Below are positions 23,735 through 32,207 of a DNA stretch of 64,000 bases, piece after piece. The translations under genes were made by a program, and so were the position numbers. Source of the stretch: Enterococcus haemoperoxidus ATCC BAA-382 (lineage in GTDB: Bacteria; Bacillota; Bacilli; Lactobacillales; Enterococcaceae); assembly GCF_000407165.1 (NCBI RefSeq), contig NZ_KE136480.1, positions 930,001 to 994,000 on the forward strand, read 5' to 3'. The notes beneath the pieces were generated by a model. That model had not been told where the DNA came from, made no database searches, and was given only the letters and a program-made list of their open reading frames with translations. How positions within the stretch are numbered: position 1 is the first letter of the stretch; every line of letters begins with the position of its first letter.

Positions 23735-25157
23735 TTTCGTTCTCCCTTAATTCAATCACTAAATCAGCAAATTTTGCCCAATCAGACGGAGTTGGCGGCT
23801 GTTTCCAAATGATTTGCCGACAACTTGTTTCTTTTAGATGGTAATCAGACAAAAAGATATGGGTGTCATTGTTAAATTTCTTCTGAATACTAACATTTAA
23901 ATCACGAAAGCGCCGCAAGCTTTGACAAATATACTCTGTATAGGCTATTCCATGTGAAAAATCGATATAAATATTGATCGGTGTTCCTAATTGAGAAGGT
24001 TCTAAAATAGATAATACGGAAAACATTATGTCATAGTAAAGTTTTGCTTGATCGTTTTTGGACAGTTCTAGAGCTATCAGAAAGTGAGTTTTTCGGATAA
24101 ACCGCAAGATCAATGTATGTAAGGGATAATAAACCTCAGCAAAATAGCTATACGCTGCCGTTTCGACAAACGTAGTATAACTTTGTTTGAAAATAGATAG
24201 ACTTAACAATTTTTTTAAAAAAGAATCATATAGCTGCGTTTTTTGTAAATCTGTAATTTGAAATTGAGCAGCTATACGCTCTACTAGTTCTTGTGTAGCC
24301 TCTTGGTTTTGCGTAAACAACTCTTGATTGAATGTCAATTCAGGTGTAAACATTTCAGAAACAAATAGAAAGGCTAATAAGTAGTTACTTTCATTGAACG
24401 ATTCAGGAACCGAGTCTTTTGTTGGATGAAGTGCTTGCTCAATCAAGGTCATCTGTTGTGCAAGTGAGTGATTGGTCTTTTTATTGATAGAACACAGGTT
24501 TTCTTTTACATCGTGGTGCTTTTTTATTCTAATGTAGACGATGTGGATAAATAATGCTAACTTTTTTTTCTGAAAAAAGGTTAAGTCTAAATCAAAATGC
24601 GTAGTCAACAACTGTAAAAGCTGTTGTACTTCTTGATTGCTATCCTTGGAAAATGGATAGTCTTCTCCAAAATAGAAATAAGAAACAAGGTCAAAAATAA
24701 TGGAACGTACTTTCATCTCGTTTCCAGTCAGTTTGTTTTTTTGAATCACGATCCGCTCTTTTTTTAGCTGAGTTAACACTTTGCTGCGAATTTGGTAAAG
24801 CGTTGTTTTTGCAATATGTTGTTCTTCTTGAAATTTTTTTATCGTTTTCTCTTCTACTAGCACCTCAATAAAAAAACGAAATTTCAATGAACGTTGAGCG
24901 AAAGTATGTTGTATCTTTTGAATCATATCATTAGAGATCGGCTGATAAATCAATTCATCGTAAATTTCTTCAGAAATCGTTATTTCTGGACACTCTTCAT
25001 TTAACTCTTTTATATATTTTTCCAATAAAAACTTCGATAACCCTGTGAGCTCCAGTAATCTTTTTTGCGTTAAATATTGATCGTTGTAAAGTTGTAAGTT
25101 CATAAGTAAGTGTAACTTATCGCGATCTTCTTCATCTAAAAATTGTAAGTATTCCAT
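23712..25157 (-). CDS. Mga-like transcriptional regulator
   Basis: A 481-aa regulator with N-terminal helix-turn-helix (about 20-60; YLTQKRLLELTGLSKFLLEKYIKEL), a second Mga HTH around 120 (IAKTTLYQIRSKVLTQL), and a long helical PRD-like middle. The C-terminus resembles an EIIB-like fold. Such proteins activate surface-protein genes, sometimes under phosphotransferase control. ATG 25157 is chosen because GGGGAG sits just before it. It lies between the LRR/MucBP gene and its apparent C-terminal fragment, all on the minus strand. Confidence 0.85.
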   Translation of the reverse strand: MEYLQFLDEEDRDKLHLLMNLQLYNDQYLTQKRLLELTGLSKFLLEKYIKELNEECPEITISEEIYDELIYQPISNDMIQKIQHTFAQRSLKFRFFIEVLVEEKTIKKFQEEQHIAKTTLYQIRSKVLTQLKKERIVIQKNKLTGNEMKVRSIIFDLVSYFYFGEDYPFSKDSNQEVQQLLQLLTTHFDLDLTFFQKKKLALFIHIVYIRIKKHHDVKENLCSINKKTNHSLAQQMTLIEQALHPTKDSVPESFNESNYLLAFLFVSEMFTPELTFNQELFTQNQEATQELVERIAAQFQITDLQKTQLYDSFLKKLLSLSIFKQSYTTFVETAAYSYFAEVYYPLHTLILRFIRKTHFLIALELSKNDQAKLYYDIMFSVLSILEPSQLGTPINIYIDFSHGIAYTEYICQSLRRFRDLNVSIQKKFNNDTHIFLSDYHLKETSCRQIIWKQPPTPSDWAKFADLVIELRENENEKNNIF

Positions 25158-25219
25158 GATTTTCTCCCCATTGTTGGTCAGAAGCAAAGCTGTTAAAAAA
25201 GTTGCTTCTAAGCCAGTGC

Positions 25220-27148
25220 TTAGTTTATTTTTTTTACTTTTTTGGCTGTGATTCTGTAAGATTCTCCGATTTTCCCTGTAATAGTACTCGGCGCAGCAAG
25301 TTCATTGCCTTGTTCATCAACAAACTTAATCGTCACAGAGCCTTTACCATCATGATGTGTTTGTTTTTCCTTAGATTGTTGTTTCACCGTTTCTTTGGAA
25401 TCAATCATTTTTTCAGTGGCTGGCAGCGTATTCGGAAACAATGTTGGCAACACTAGAGCCTCTTTCAATGCCTCAGAAACGTCTACTTGGTTCTTAACGA
25501 TGTGAGTAATGCTGCTAATGATAGGGTCAGTTCCGTAACCAAAATATTCTCTGGGGAATGTAGAATGTGAATTGGTCAAAGGAATCAATGGTTTCTCTAT
25601 CTTTTTATACAAGTAATGGACTGCTTGTGCTTGATTCGTAAACGAGCCACTAGCATTTTTAGGAAGTGCTATTAGTTGCCAGCCTGTTATTTGTTTGTTT
25701 ACAGAAGTATAAGGTGTATCAAGCTTTCCCTGCAATTTTTCTGGTTCAACAAGTGTATTCCCATTTATATCTGTGTAGTAGATCATTACAGGTTCACCAA
25801 GTGCTCTTTCATAGGTAAAAATAACTTCCTGTGGATTTTGTGTGAAAGAGCCTTCTGTATTCCCAGTGGTTGATTTCAATACCCAAGTATTGATGTCTTT
25901 AGGTACAGCGGTGAATGAGGCATCGATTTTTCCTTCTAAGACAGTAGATTCACTAATGGGCTGACCTGCTTCATCCTGGTATTTAATGGTCACTGGTGCT
26001 CCGTCTTCAGGTTCGTCAATCACGTTAAATTGTTGGAAGTACGTTCCAGCAGAAATGGCATAGAAACTAAAATGAGGTGGGGTCTCATAGCTTCCTACAG
26101 GATTATTTATCCGAGCATTATATGTAATACTAGCGAGACTATGAAATTCCTCTTCTGTAACAGCTGAGACAGTAATTCCGAGATCTGTGATTTGTAAGCG
26201 ATCTGCCGGCAATTGTGCATCATTGAATTCAAGTACAGTGTTACTAGCAGAAGTTGATGTGGTAAATGGCGGCACATAACCATCAAAATTTGTGAGTCGG
26301 TTAGGCATTCCAGCAAATGGAATAAACATTGTTTGCTGTGTGGCATCATAGTCTAAGATACTCCGGGACATCGTTACTGGAAGACTTGTTAGACCGGTAT
26401 TTTGCCCAAACGCTGCTAGGTCATTCAACGCTGGAAAATCATTGATTACAGTAAAATCTGTAATACCGCAAAATTGAACAGAAATGGAACGTAATTTAGG
26501 TAAATTTTTCAAAGGTTCAAGTGTCGTAATAAACATGTTTTTATCCAAATATAGACGTTCAAGGCTCATAAATGTAGTGAATTTTGATAAGACCGCATTA
26601 TCTAGTTGGCTAGAAGTTACTGAGATATGAGTAATTCCAGTACTTTTGCTTAGATCAGGAAAAGTGCTAGAGGTTAAAAAGTTCCCACTTAAACTGACGA
26701 AAACGAGCGATGTCAATTGTTCTAAAGGGGTAAAGTCCGCCACGTTGTTATTATCTAAAGAGATAGCCCCTAAGTTTGTCGCGTATTCTAGACCTACCAA
26801 ATTGTTGATTTGTATAGACGTATCATTCGTTATCGTTAAAGAAGTCAGGCTCTCCATATCTTGCTTAGTAAGTACATCATCTGTTGATTTTCCTAATTTC
26901 TTTAAAATAGTTTCTCTTAGAACCTTGTCAGGAACGGATACTATTTCTGATGCAACTCTTGTAAAAGGAAGATCTGGACTGGATGAGTGTAGAGAAGAAT
27001 TGTACGGAGCCGATTCAGAAGAAGGTATGGGTTCAATTGTCGTTGGGTCATCTTGGTTGATAGCTGTCGCTTCGATGGGCAAATTTACTAAAGTATAAAT
27101 ACTCAAACAGAGCATCGAAGGTAGGAAAATTTTTTTTGCGTTGTTCAA
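25220..27148 (-). CDS. Leucine-rich-repeat/MucBP surface protein, truncated in its third MucBP repeat
   Basis: A 642-aa secreted protein. After a signal peptide (1-30) and Pro/Ser linker come internalin-like leucine-rich repeats (about 75-300; LTSLTITND, LGAISLDNNNVADFTPLEQL), a beta-rich spacer, two complete MucBP repeats (about 386-450 and 453-520), a linker and the first half of a third (GSVTIKFVDEQGNELAAPS, near 609). It stops there with no sorting signal. The start is TTG 27148 with a good GAGGAG site. Without an anchor it should be released unless the wall-binding part is supplied otherwise. Confidence 0.85.
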   Translation of the reverse strand: MNNAKKIFLPSMLCLSIYTLVNLPIEATAINQDDPTTIEPIPSSESAPYNSSLHSSSPDLPFTRVASEIVSVPDKVLRETILKKLGKSTDDVLTKQDMESLTSLTITNDTSIQINNLVGLEYATNLGAISLDNNNVADFTPLEQLTSLVFVSLSGNFLTSSTFPDLSKSTGITHISVTSSQLDNAVLSKFTTFMSLERLYLDKNMFITTLEPLKNLPKLRSISVQFCGITDFTVINDFPALNDLAAFGQNTGLTSLPVTMSRSILDYDATQQTMFIPFAGMPNRLTNFDGYVPPFTTSTSASNTVLEFNDAQLPADRLQITDLGITVSAVTEEEFHSLASITYNARINNPVGSYETPPHFSFYAISAGTYFQQFNVIDEPEDGAPVTIKYQDEAGQPISESTVLEGKIDASFTAVPKDINTWVLKSTTGNTEGSFTQNPQEVIFTYERALGEPVMIYYTDINGNTLVEPEKLQGKLDTPYTSVNKQITGWQLIALPKNASGSFTNQAQAVHYLYKKIEKPLIPLTNSHSTFPREYFGYGTDPIISSITHIVKNQVDVSEALKEALVLPTLFPNTLPATEKMIDSKETVKQQSKEKQTHHDGKGSVTIKFVDEQGNELAAPSTITGKIGESYRITAKKVKKIN

Positions 27149-27525
27149 TAGTAATACTCCTCAATAAATATAGTTATAAAGTGAAAGAATCAATCTGTTT
27201 GTGAAGTTTATTTTTGATTAAAAATCGTCTATTTTTATAGATTATTCTTTCTGGATAACTTTTTAATATCAAAAATATTTTATATAAGAAAAAGAAATCA
27301 ACTAATATAGTACACTTTTTCACTAATAACATCTATAAAATAATCAAAAGAATTTCTTTATTTTTTTGTAAGTTCGGAAAAAATGCGGACATTTGCAAAA
27401 AAACGGGAAAATAGTTTCTTTCGTGTGATTGTATTTTATTTGTATCTAGACGAATATTAAATAAGCAAAATAAAAATAATTGTGATTTGTTTTTGAGATT
27501 TTTTATTGAATAGGAGAGGAATGTT
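27149..27525. promoter_or_regulatory. Divergent AT-rich promoter region
   Basis: This 377-bp spacer separates the LRR gene from the locus-2 regulator. It is very AT-rich. An imperfect inverted repeat (GAAAGAAT-c-AATCT at 27183-27196 against AGATTATTCTTTC at 27239-27251) lies in the LRR leader and could be an operator or leader hairpin. I find no consensus promoter in either direction and no copy of the 23-bp repeat from 4453. Confidence 0.4.
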
Positions 27526-28206
27526 ATGAGGGTTGGGATACTAAACACAGAAAAAAAGAGTAGTGAAACATTTATTTCCTATAAAGCCTCTGGATGTTTA
27601 GTAGAAAATAAAAAAGTAGTCGATGAGAAGGACTTACAAGATATAGATGCATTACTCATTTGTAAAAATCAGACATTCAGTGTTGTAGAGGTTTGTGAAT
27701 GGGTTATCAAAAGTAAAATGTGTCGTTCGATTCCGATCTGGATAAGCACTACTGAAAAACAAGTAGAGGAAAAAAACATTTATTTACAATTAGGTGTTTG
27801 TGGGATTTTTGAAGATTACTCCCTTGAAGAAATAGATTTGGCTATTAGCAACAGCTTAAATACAATGAAACCGACGCAACACATGAAAATGAAAGAAGAG
27901 TCAATGTTGCAATTAGATCCGTTAAAGCTAAGCCTTAATGTTAATAATGTAACCATTTCACTGACAAAATCAGAATATTATCTGGTTGCTCTTCTTTATG
28001 AAAACAAGGAAGAGGTCTGCACCTATGAAATGCTTGCGGAATCTATTTTTGGTAAAGATAGTGAGTTATTGGGTGAAAGTGGGCAAAGTAGAGTAGCGAA
28101 TATTGTTTGTAAAATTCGAGCAAAAATAGCCCAAGCCAGTGATGGAAAAAAAGAGTTGCTCAAAACAATCCGCTCAAGAGGCTACATGCTAACTTTATCC
28201 GAATGA
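27526..28206 (+). CDS. Orphan OmpR-type winged-helix regulator of WxL locus 2
   Basis: A 226-aa paralogue of the regulator at 6126. The C-terminal winged helix (about 135-226) carries LTKSEYYLVALLYENKEEVCTY and the wing motif TIRSRGYMLTL. The N-terminal half is receiver-like (IDALLICKNQ, YLQLGVCGIFED) but lacks the acidic pocket and phosphoacceptor Asp. No kinase is near. Site AGGAGAGG precedes the ATG. It heads locus 2 and likely activates it. Confidence 0.87.
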   Translation: MRVGILNTEKKSSETFISYKASGCLVENKKVVDEKDLQDIDALLICKNQTFSVVEVCEWVIKSKMCRSIPIWISTTEKQVEEKNIYLQLGVCGIFEDYSLEEIDLAISNSLNTMKPTQHMKMKEESMLQLDPLKLSLNVNNVTISLTKSEYYLVALLYENKEEVCTYEMLAESIFGKDSELLGESGQSRVANIVCKIRAKIAQASDGKKELLKTIRSRGYMLTLSE

Positions 28207-28332
28207 AGCAAACATGGAGAGGAGGTGAGCAATAGAATCTGACGAGTCATTAGACAAGGCAAATCCTCCGACAAACAAAATCGGTACTTAGTAGAAAAGA
28301 ATATCGTTATTTAAGGCAGAGGGGAGGCAATT

Positions 28333-28626
28333 ATGAAAAAACTAATTCAATCTAGTATTTGTTTACTGCTCTTATTTGTCCTATTTTATGGAACAACTGC
28401 AGAAGCCTCTGGAAAAACGCAATCAGATATTACTTTTATTCAAGGTGACCATCCGAAAAAACCGATTATTGATACTATTTTTTCTGGAAATAAAAAAGGA
28501 ATACTTCCTCATACAGGGGAAGCGTTAAGCCTGTACTTACTTATTATCGGGATTTGTCTGTTGATTTTCATTTATCTAGGGTTTTACTTAAAAAATAAAA
28601 ACACACGAAAGAAGGAACAAGAATGA
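28333..28626 (+). CDS. Small LPHTG cell-wall-anchored protein, locus 2
   Basis: A 97-aa sortase substrate: signal peptide (to about 26), a mature part of only about 30 residues, LPHTGEALS, a hydrophobic helix and basic tail (KNKNTRKKEQ). Its stop overlaps the next start by 4 bp (ATGA). Equivalent to the small proteins at 9425 and 43421. Function unknown. Confidence 0.85.
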   Translation: MKKLIQSSICLLLLFVLFYGTTAEASGKTQSDITFIQGDHPKKPIIDTIFSGNKKGILPHTGEALSLYLLIIGICLLIFIYLGFYLKNKNTRKKEQE

Positions 28627-29471
28627 AAAAGAAATTAGTTGCAAGTTTATTGTTGAGTGGATTGGTATTAAGTTACGGCTCTACAGGAGTTTATGCAGAG
28701 GAAACAAGTGCAGCAGCCAAAACAAAAGCTGAAACAGAATTTACTGCAGGGGATCGTCCCGATCCATCGAAACCAGAAGAAGGACCAAAAGATCCTAATC
28801 CAGTAGATCCAGACCCAGATCCGACAGATCCAACGAAACCCAAACCACTACCAGAAGCAAATAATGTTTATGTCACCCATTTACCAGACATTTCATTTGG
28901 TACAAATAAAACAGAGTTGAAAACAACTGAATACGAAGCGCTAACTGAAAAAAGAACAAAAGGGCAAGGCACTGAAACATTTTATATGCCTCATTCTGTT
29001 CAAGTAGCAGATTTATCCGGGAATAGTGAAACAAAATGGAAATTGAGTGTTCAACAAGATGACGTATTCAAAACAAACGATAGCACACCGAAACAATTAG
29101 ACAATTCTCGTATTCGAATTTATGGAAATACATTAACAAGTACCGCCTATGCAGCCGCAGATTTAGTGGACAAAGTTGCAGGTGTTGCACTAAATGAGAC
29201 GGATGAATTTGGCGCGTTTTCAACGATCCCAGTTAAAAGTGATACACAAGATGAATTAGTGGTGTTGGAAAACAAAACACCTGGCTTCACATTGAACTCG
29301 TATACTTCTTCTGTTTTTAGAAATAGTTATATTGAAGAAGACTACGATGCGACTAAAACACCTACAGCATCTCGCTACGAAGGGGTCAAATTAAATGTGC
29401 CAGCCAGTGATCAATCACAAGCGAAAGCTTATTCAACGAATTTAACTTGGACATTGACTGTAGAACCGTAA
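28623..29471 (+). CDS. WxL-domain surface protein, locus 2 (first)
   Basis: A 282-aa secreted protein: signal peptide (to about 26, VYAEE), a Pro-Asp-rich linker (KDPNPVDPDPDPTDPTKP), then a WxL domain from about residue 75 (ISFGTNKTELKT). Both motifs are present: TKWKLSVQQD and the terminal LTWTLTVEP. Translationally coupled to the LPHTG gene. Confidence 0.92.
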   Translation: MKKKLVASLLLSGLVLSYGSTGVYAEETSAAAKTKAETEFTAGDRPDPSKPEEGPKDPNPVDPDPDPTDPTKPKPLPEANNVYVTHLPDISFGTNKTELKTTEYEALTEKRTKGQGTETFYMPHSVQVADLSGNSETKWKLSVQQDDVFKTNDSTPKQLDNSRIRIYGNTLTSTAYAAADLVDKVAGVALNETDEFGAFSTIPVKSDTQDELVVLENKTPGFTLNSYTSSVFRNSYIEEDYDATKTPTASRYEGVKLNVPASDQSQAKAYSTNLTWTLTVEP

Positions 29472-29529
29472 AAATCGAATCATTAAATAAAAAAACATCT
29501 CATCAGCAACAAAGATAAGGAGCGGAAAA

Positions 29530-30348
29530 ATGAAAACAACTATAAAAAGAATTTTAGGATTAAGCTTAGCAGCAGCGGGAATTTTAAGCTTAGCAACACC
29601 CGCTTTTGCCGAAACAGGAGCAGTAAAAACAGATGGAAAAGCGTCCTTTGTGCCTCAATCTGGTGACATCAATACGATCAAACCTGGTACAGATGAAAAA
29701 ATCGATATCGTAGACGGAAACAACGAACGAGTAACCGTTGAAAATATTCAATTAATGCATGTTCCAGATTTTGATTTTGGTAGTAACGAAACAAGTGTTG
29801 ATACAAAAAATTATGATGCTATTTATGAACATTATCAAAAAACAGGCGATACGACAAAATACGCGATTCCTCACTTTGTACAAGTCGGTGATGTTTCTGG
29901 TGTGCAAGGAACAGCATGGGCTGTGACAGTGGAACAAGAAGCGCTGTTTAAAGAAACTGGAGGACATGCCTTGAAAGCATCCAGAGTCAATTTATACAAC
30001 CAAACCTTGACCAATAATGTTCAAACTGGAAATGTGGCGGATGTTGTGACAGGATTGACGATCCCAAGTGATGGTGCTGTTCAAGTTCCTGTAAAAGGTG
30101 TGGATACAACTGGCAGTATTGCGGTACTAACATCTAAAGCTGGAAAGACTGACCAAACAACCACAAACGGAACCATCAGTTCAGTTGTCTTCCAAAAAGA
30201 TTACGACGAATCAAACTACGGAAAAGCTGATTCCCCAGCGTTAACAGACAAAAATACAGATGTAAAACTAAATGTTCCACAAAGCGATGGTGTACAAGCC
30301 AAGGCTTACGGAGCTAAATTAAATTGGACGTTAACGGTCGGACCGTAA
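29530..30348 (+). CDS. WxL-domain surface protein, locus 2 (second)
   Basis: A 272-aa secreted protein with signal peptide ending TPAFAET and a WxL domain (from about 70, VPDFDFGSNETSVDT). Motifs are TAWAVTVEQ (W-x-V) and the terminal LNWTLTVGP. It is similar over its length to the preceding WxL protein (shared FKE/RVNLYNQTLT and Y-DESNYGKA-type segments), so the pair probably arose by tandem duplication. Confidence 0.92.
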   Translation: MKTTIKRILGLSLAAAGILSLATPAFAETGAVKTDGKASFVPQSGDINTIKPGTDEKIDIVDGNNERVTVENIQLMHVPDFDFGSNETSVDTKNYDAIYEHYQKTGDTTKYAIPHFVQVGDVSGVQGTAWAVTVEQEALFKETGGHALKASRVNLYNQTLTNNVQTGNVADVVTGLTIPSDGAVQVPVKGVDTTGSIAVLTSKAGKTDQTTTNGTISSVVFQKDYDESNYGKADSPALTDKNTDVKLNVPQSDGVQAKAYGAKLNWTLTVGP

Positions 30349-30360
30349 AACCCAGTTTTT

Positions 30361-30403
30361 ATTGGTGGAAAGTTCCATTTTTAGGAACTTTTTGCCAATT
30401 TTG
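30361..30403 (+). promoter_or_regulatory. Intercistronic hairpin, locus 2
   Basis: AAAGTTCC (30369-30376) pairs with GGAACTTT (30384-30391), with an outer TTGG/CCAA stem and a short TTTT after it. A weak terminator or processing site between WxL and WxL-interacting genes. Confidence 0.6.
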
Positions 30404-30420
30404 TTAGAAAGGAAAAATGT

Positions 30421-31584
30421 ATGACTCTACTAAAACAATCGATGAGCTGGAGCAGACGAGTCTTTTTATGTTTAGCTTTGCTGATCCTACTACCATTTTC
30501 TCCAGCGTATGGAGAAGAAATTCCCATTTCCGTCAAAGCAATTTTACCAGATAATCAAGTGACAAAAGATGCCGGCTATTATGATTTAAAAGTGAACCCG
30601 GGAGAAAAACAGGAACTCTCTTTTCAACTCTATAACCAAGGGGACAAAGACGCGACAGTCAATATCAACATCAACCCAGCCTATACAGGAGATGGCGGTT
30701 CATTTGTCTATACAGAAGATGAAACCAACAAAGATTCTTCTTTAAAATATCCTTTATCAAGTATTGCGACCTCAGAACAAACGGTCAGCATTCCAGCAAA
30801 AGGCACGACCGTTACGAAAGTAACATTAGATATCCCAAGTGAGCCTTTTGAAGGACTGATTCTTGGTGCAATTCGTGTGACAAGTGCCGATGCAGGAGAA
30901 AAGAAAACCGAAGAAACAAAAAAAGGTTTCAACATTTCTAATAATTTTGCGTATTCAGTAGCGATTCAATTAAGAGAATCAGACGATCTGCCAAAATCCG
31001 ATTTAGCACTCAAAAAAGTCTTTGCCTCCCAAGTTGCAGGGCGCAATACAGTAAAAGTAAATCTGCAAAATCCCACAGCAACGATTATCGATAACGTCTC
31101 CTATGATGCTGCTGTCAGTAAAAAAGGAGACAACGCGCCTTTGCATGAAACAAAGGTAAAAGGCTATCGAGTAGCGCCAAACACTAACTATAATGTTCCG
31201 ATTAGCTGGGAGAATCAACCTTTTTCAGCAGGTACATATGTTGCCAAAGTTAAAGCAAAATCAGAAGATACAGGACAAGAATGGCAATTCGATCAAGAAT
31301 TTGTCATCAGTGCAAAAGAAGCAAACGAGCTGAATGAACAAGCAGTGGATCTTGAGAAGGACTATTTGTTCTATATCTTGATTGGTGGGGGAATCTTCAT
31401 TTTACTTGTTATTGTTCTTATTATTCTATTGGTCATTTTATCCAAAAAGAAGAAAAAACGAAAAGAACAAGCAAGACGAGCGCGTCAAAAAAAGCAAAAA
31501 AAAGGAAAAGAACATGACAAACGAAAACAACGAACAACCGATAAACGATCTTCCCCAAGTTCAGGAAACCATAAACGAAGATAA
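30421..31584 (+). CDS. WxL-interacting protein (DUF916/DUF3324), locus 2
   Basis: A 387-aa protein: signal peptide (to about 32, AYGEE), DUF916 (about 35-160; YYDLKVNPGEKQELSFQLYNQ), DUF3324 (about 170-305; KSDLALKKVFASQVAGRNTVKVNL), membrane helix (about 320-343) and an unusually long basic cytoplasmic tail rich in KKK and RKQ. It should bind peptidoglycan and the WxL proteins of the locus. The next gene starts 71 bp inside its 3' end in another frame. Confidence 0.92.
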   Translation: MTLLKQSMSWSRRVFLCLALLILLPFSPAYGEEIPISVKAILPDNQVTKDAGYYDLKVNPGEKQELSFQLYNQGDKDATVNININPAYTGDGGSFVYTEDETNKDSSLKYPLSSIATSEQTVSIPAKGTTVTKVTLDIPSEPFEGLILGAIRVTSADAGEKKTEETKKGFNISNNFAYSVAIQLRESDDLPKSDLALKKVFASQVAGRNTVKVNLQNPTATIIDNVSYDAAVSKKGDNAPLHETKVKGYRVAPNTNYNVPISWENQPFSAGTYVAKVKAKSEDTGQEWQFDQEFVISAKEANELNEQAVDLEKDYLFYILIGGGIFILLVIVLIILLVILSKKKKKRKEQARRARQKKQKKGKEHDKRKQRTTDKRSSPSSGNHKRR

Positions 31585-32140
31585 GCAAAAGCCTTTTTCT
31601 TTCTACCTTGTTCTGACATTACTACTTATGCTTCTAATAAGCGGTGGTATTGCAGGGTATATATGTTATCCATTCGCCAATAAAATCAGCGGCAACTGGG
31701 TATCGACCGATCAAGCCATGCAGCTAACGAGCCAAGGGAATATGTGGGAATTAGCTATTGCGGATTACCAAAAAACAAAAGGGTTTACGCTTGTGTTTAC
31801 AGGAAAATGGACAGCCGCAGGGGTCAATAAATATGATGGGAAACAAGTACAATTATTCGCTAAAATAGCGAAAGCGAGCTTTTCTAAAGAGGAAATCAAT
31901 ACATTGGAAAAAAAGTCCGATCTATACACAGTTTCTGATCAAACTGAAAAAGAGCTTACCTTGCAGTACACAAAAAAAGGAATCAAACAAATTCAGCCAG
32001 GTTCTAATTTGAATAAAGTCGTACATATGACGTTAGAAAATAGTCATTGGACGAAGCAGAAAGAAAAGTTGTACCTAAATAGCAGTTACTTTTCTACTGA
32101 ACGGATTGAATTTACGTACAAAGGTGAAAACGAAATATAA
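31514..32140 (+). CDS. Single-pass membrane protein of WxL locus 2, unknown
   Basis: A 208-aa protein I do not recognise: acidic/polar N-terminus, one membrane helix (about 25-50, VLTLLLMLLISGGIAGYI), and an extracellular domain with KGFTLVFTGKWTAAG. ATG 31514 is chosen because AAAGGAAAAG lies before it and it keeps the helix near the N-terminus. The 71-bp overlap with the preceding gene points to translational coupling. It takes the place that the two-helix protein has in locus 1. Confidence 0.75.
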   Translation: MTNENNEQPINDLPQVQETINEDKQKPFSFYLVLTLLLMLLISGGIAGYICYPFANKISGNWVSTDQAMQLTSQGNMWELAIADYQKTKGFTLVFTGKWTAAGVNKYDGKQVQLFAKIAKASFSKEEINTLEKKSDLYTVSDQTEKELTLQYTKKGIKQIQPGSNLNKVVHMTLENSHWTKQKEKLYLNSSYFSTERIEFTYKGENEI

Positions 32141-32165
32141 AGTGTTGTGGAACATCGGACGAAAC

Positions 32166-32207
32166 GAGAGGAGTGAACAGTTGAAATAGTGTTCTATTTC
32201 ACGGCTT
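32166..32207 (+). promoter_or_regulatory. Unusual start region: two-codon upstream frame and hairpin before the large WxL gene
   Basis: The only strong ribosome site, GAGAGGAG (32166-32173), is 34 bp before ATG 32208. At the right distance for it is TTG 32181, in frame with the ATG but followed by AAA then TAG. A perfect hairpin (TGAAATAG 32182-32189, CTATTTCA 32194-32201) fills the gap. Confidence 0.6.

Noticed and set aside
28207-28332. Short frame after GGAGAGGAGG upstream of the LPHTG gene
   Set aside because: GTG AGC AAT AGA ATC ends at once in TGA. Possibly leader structure, but nothing firm can be said.
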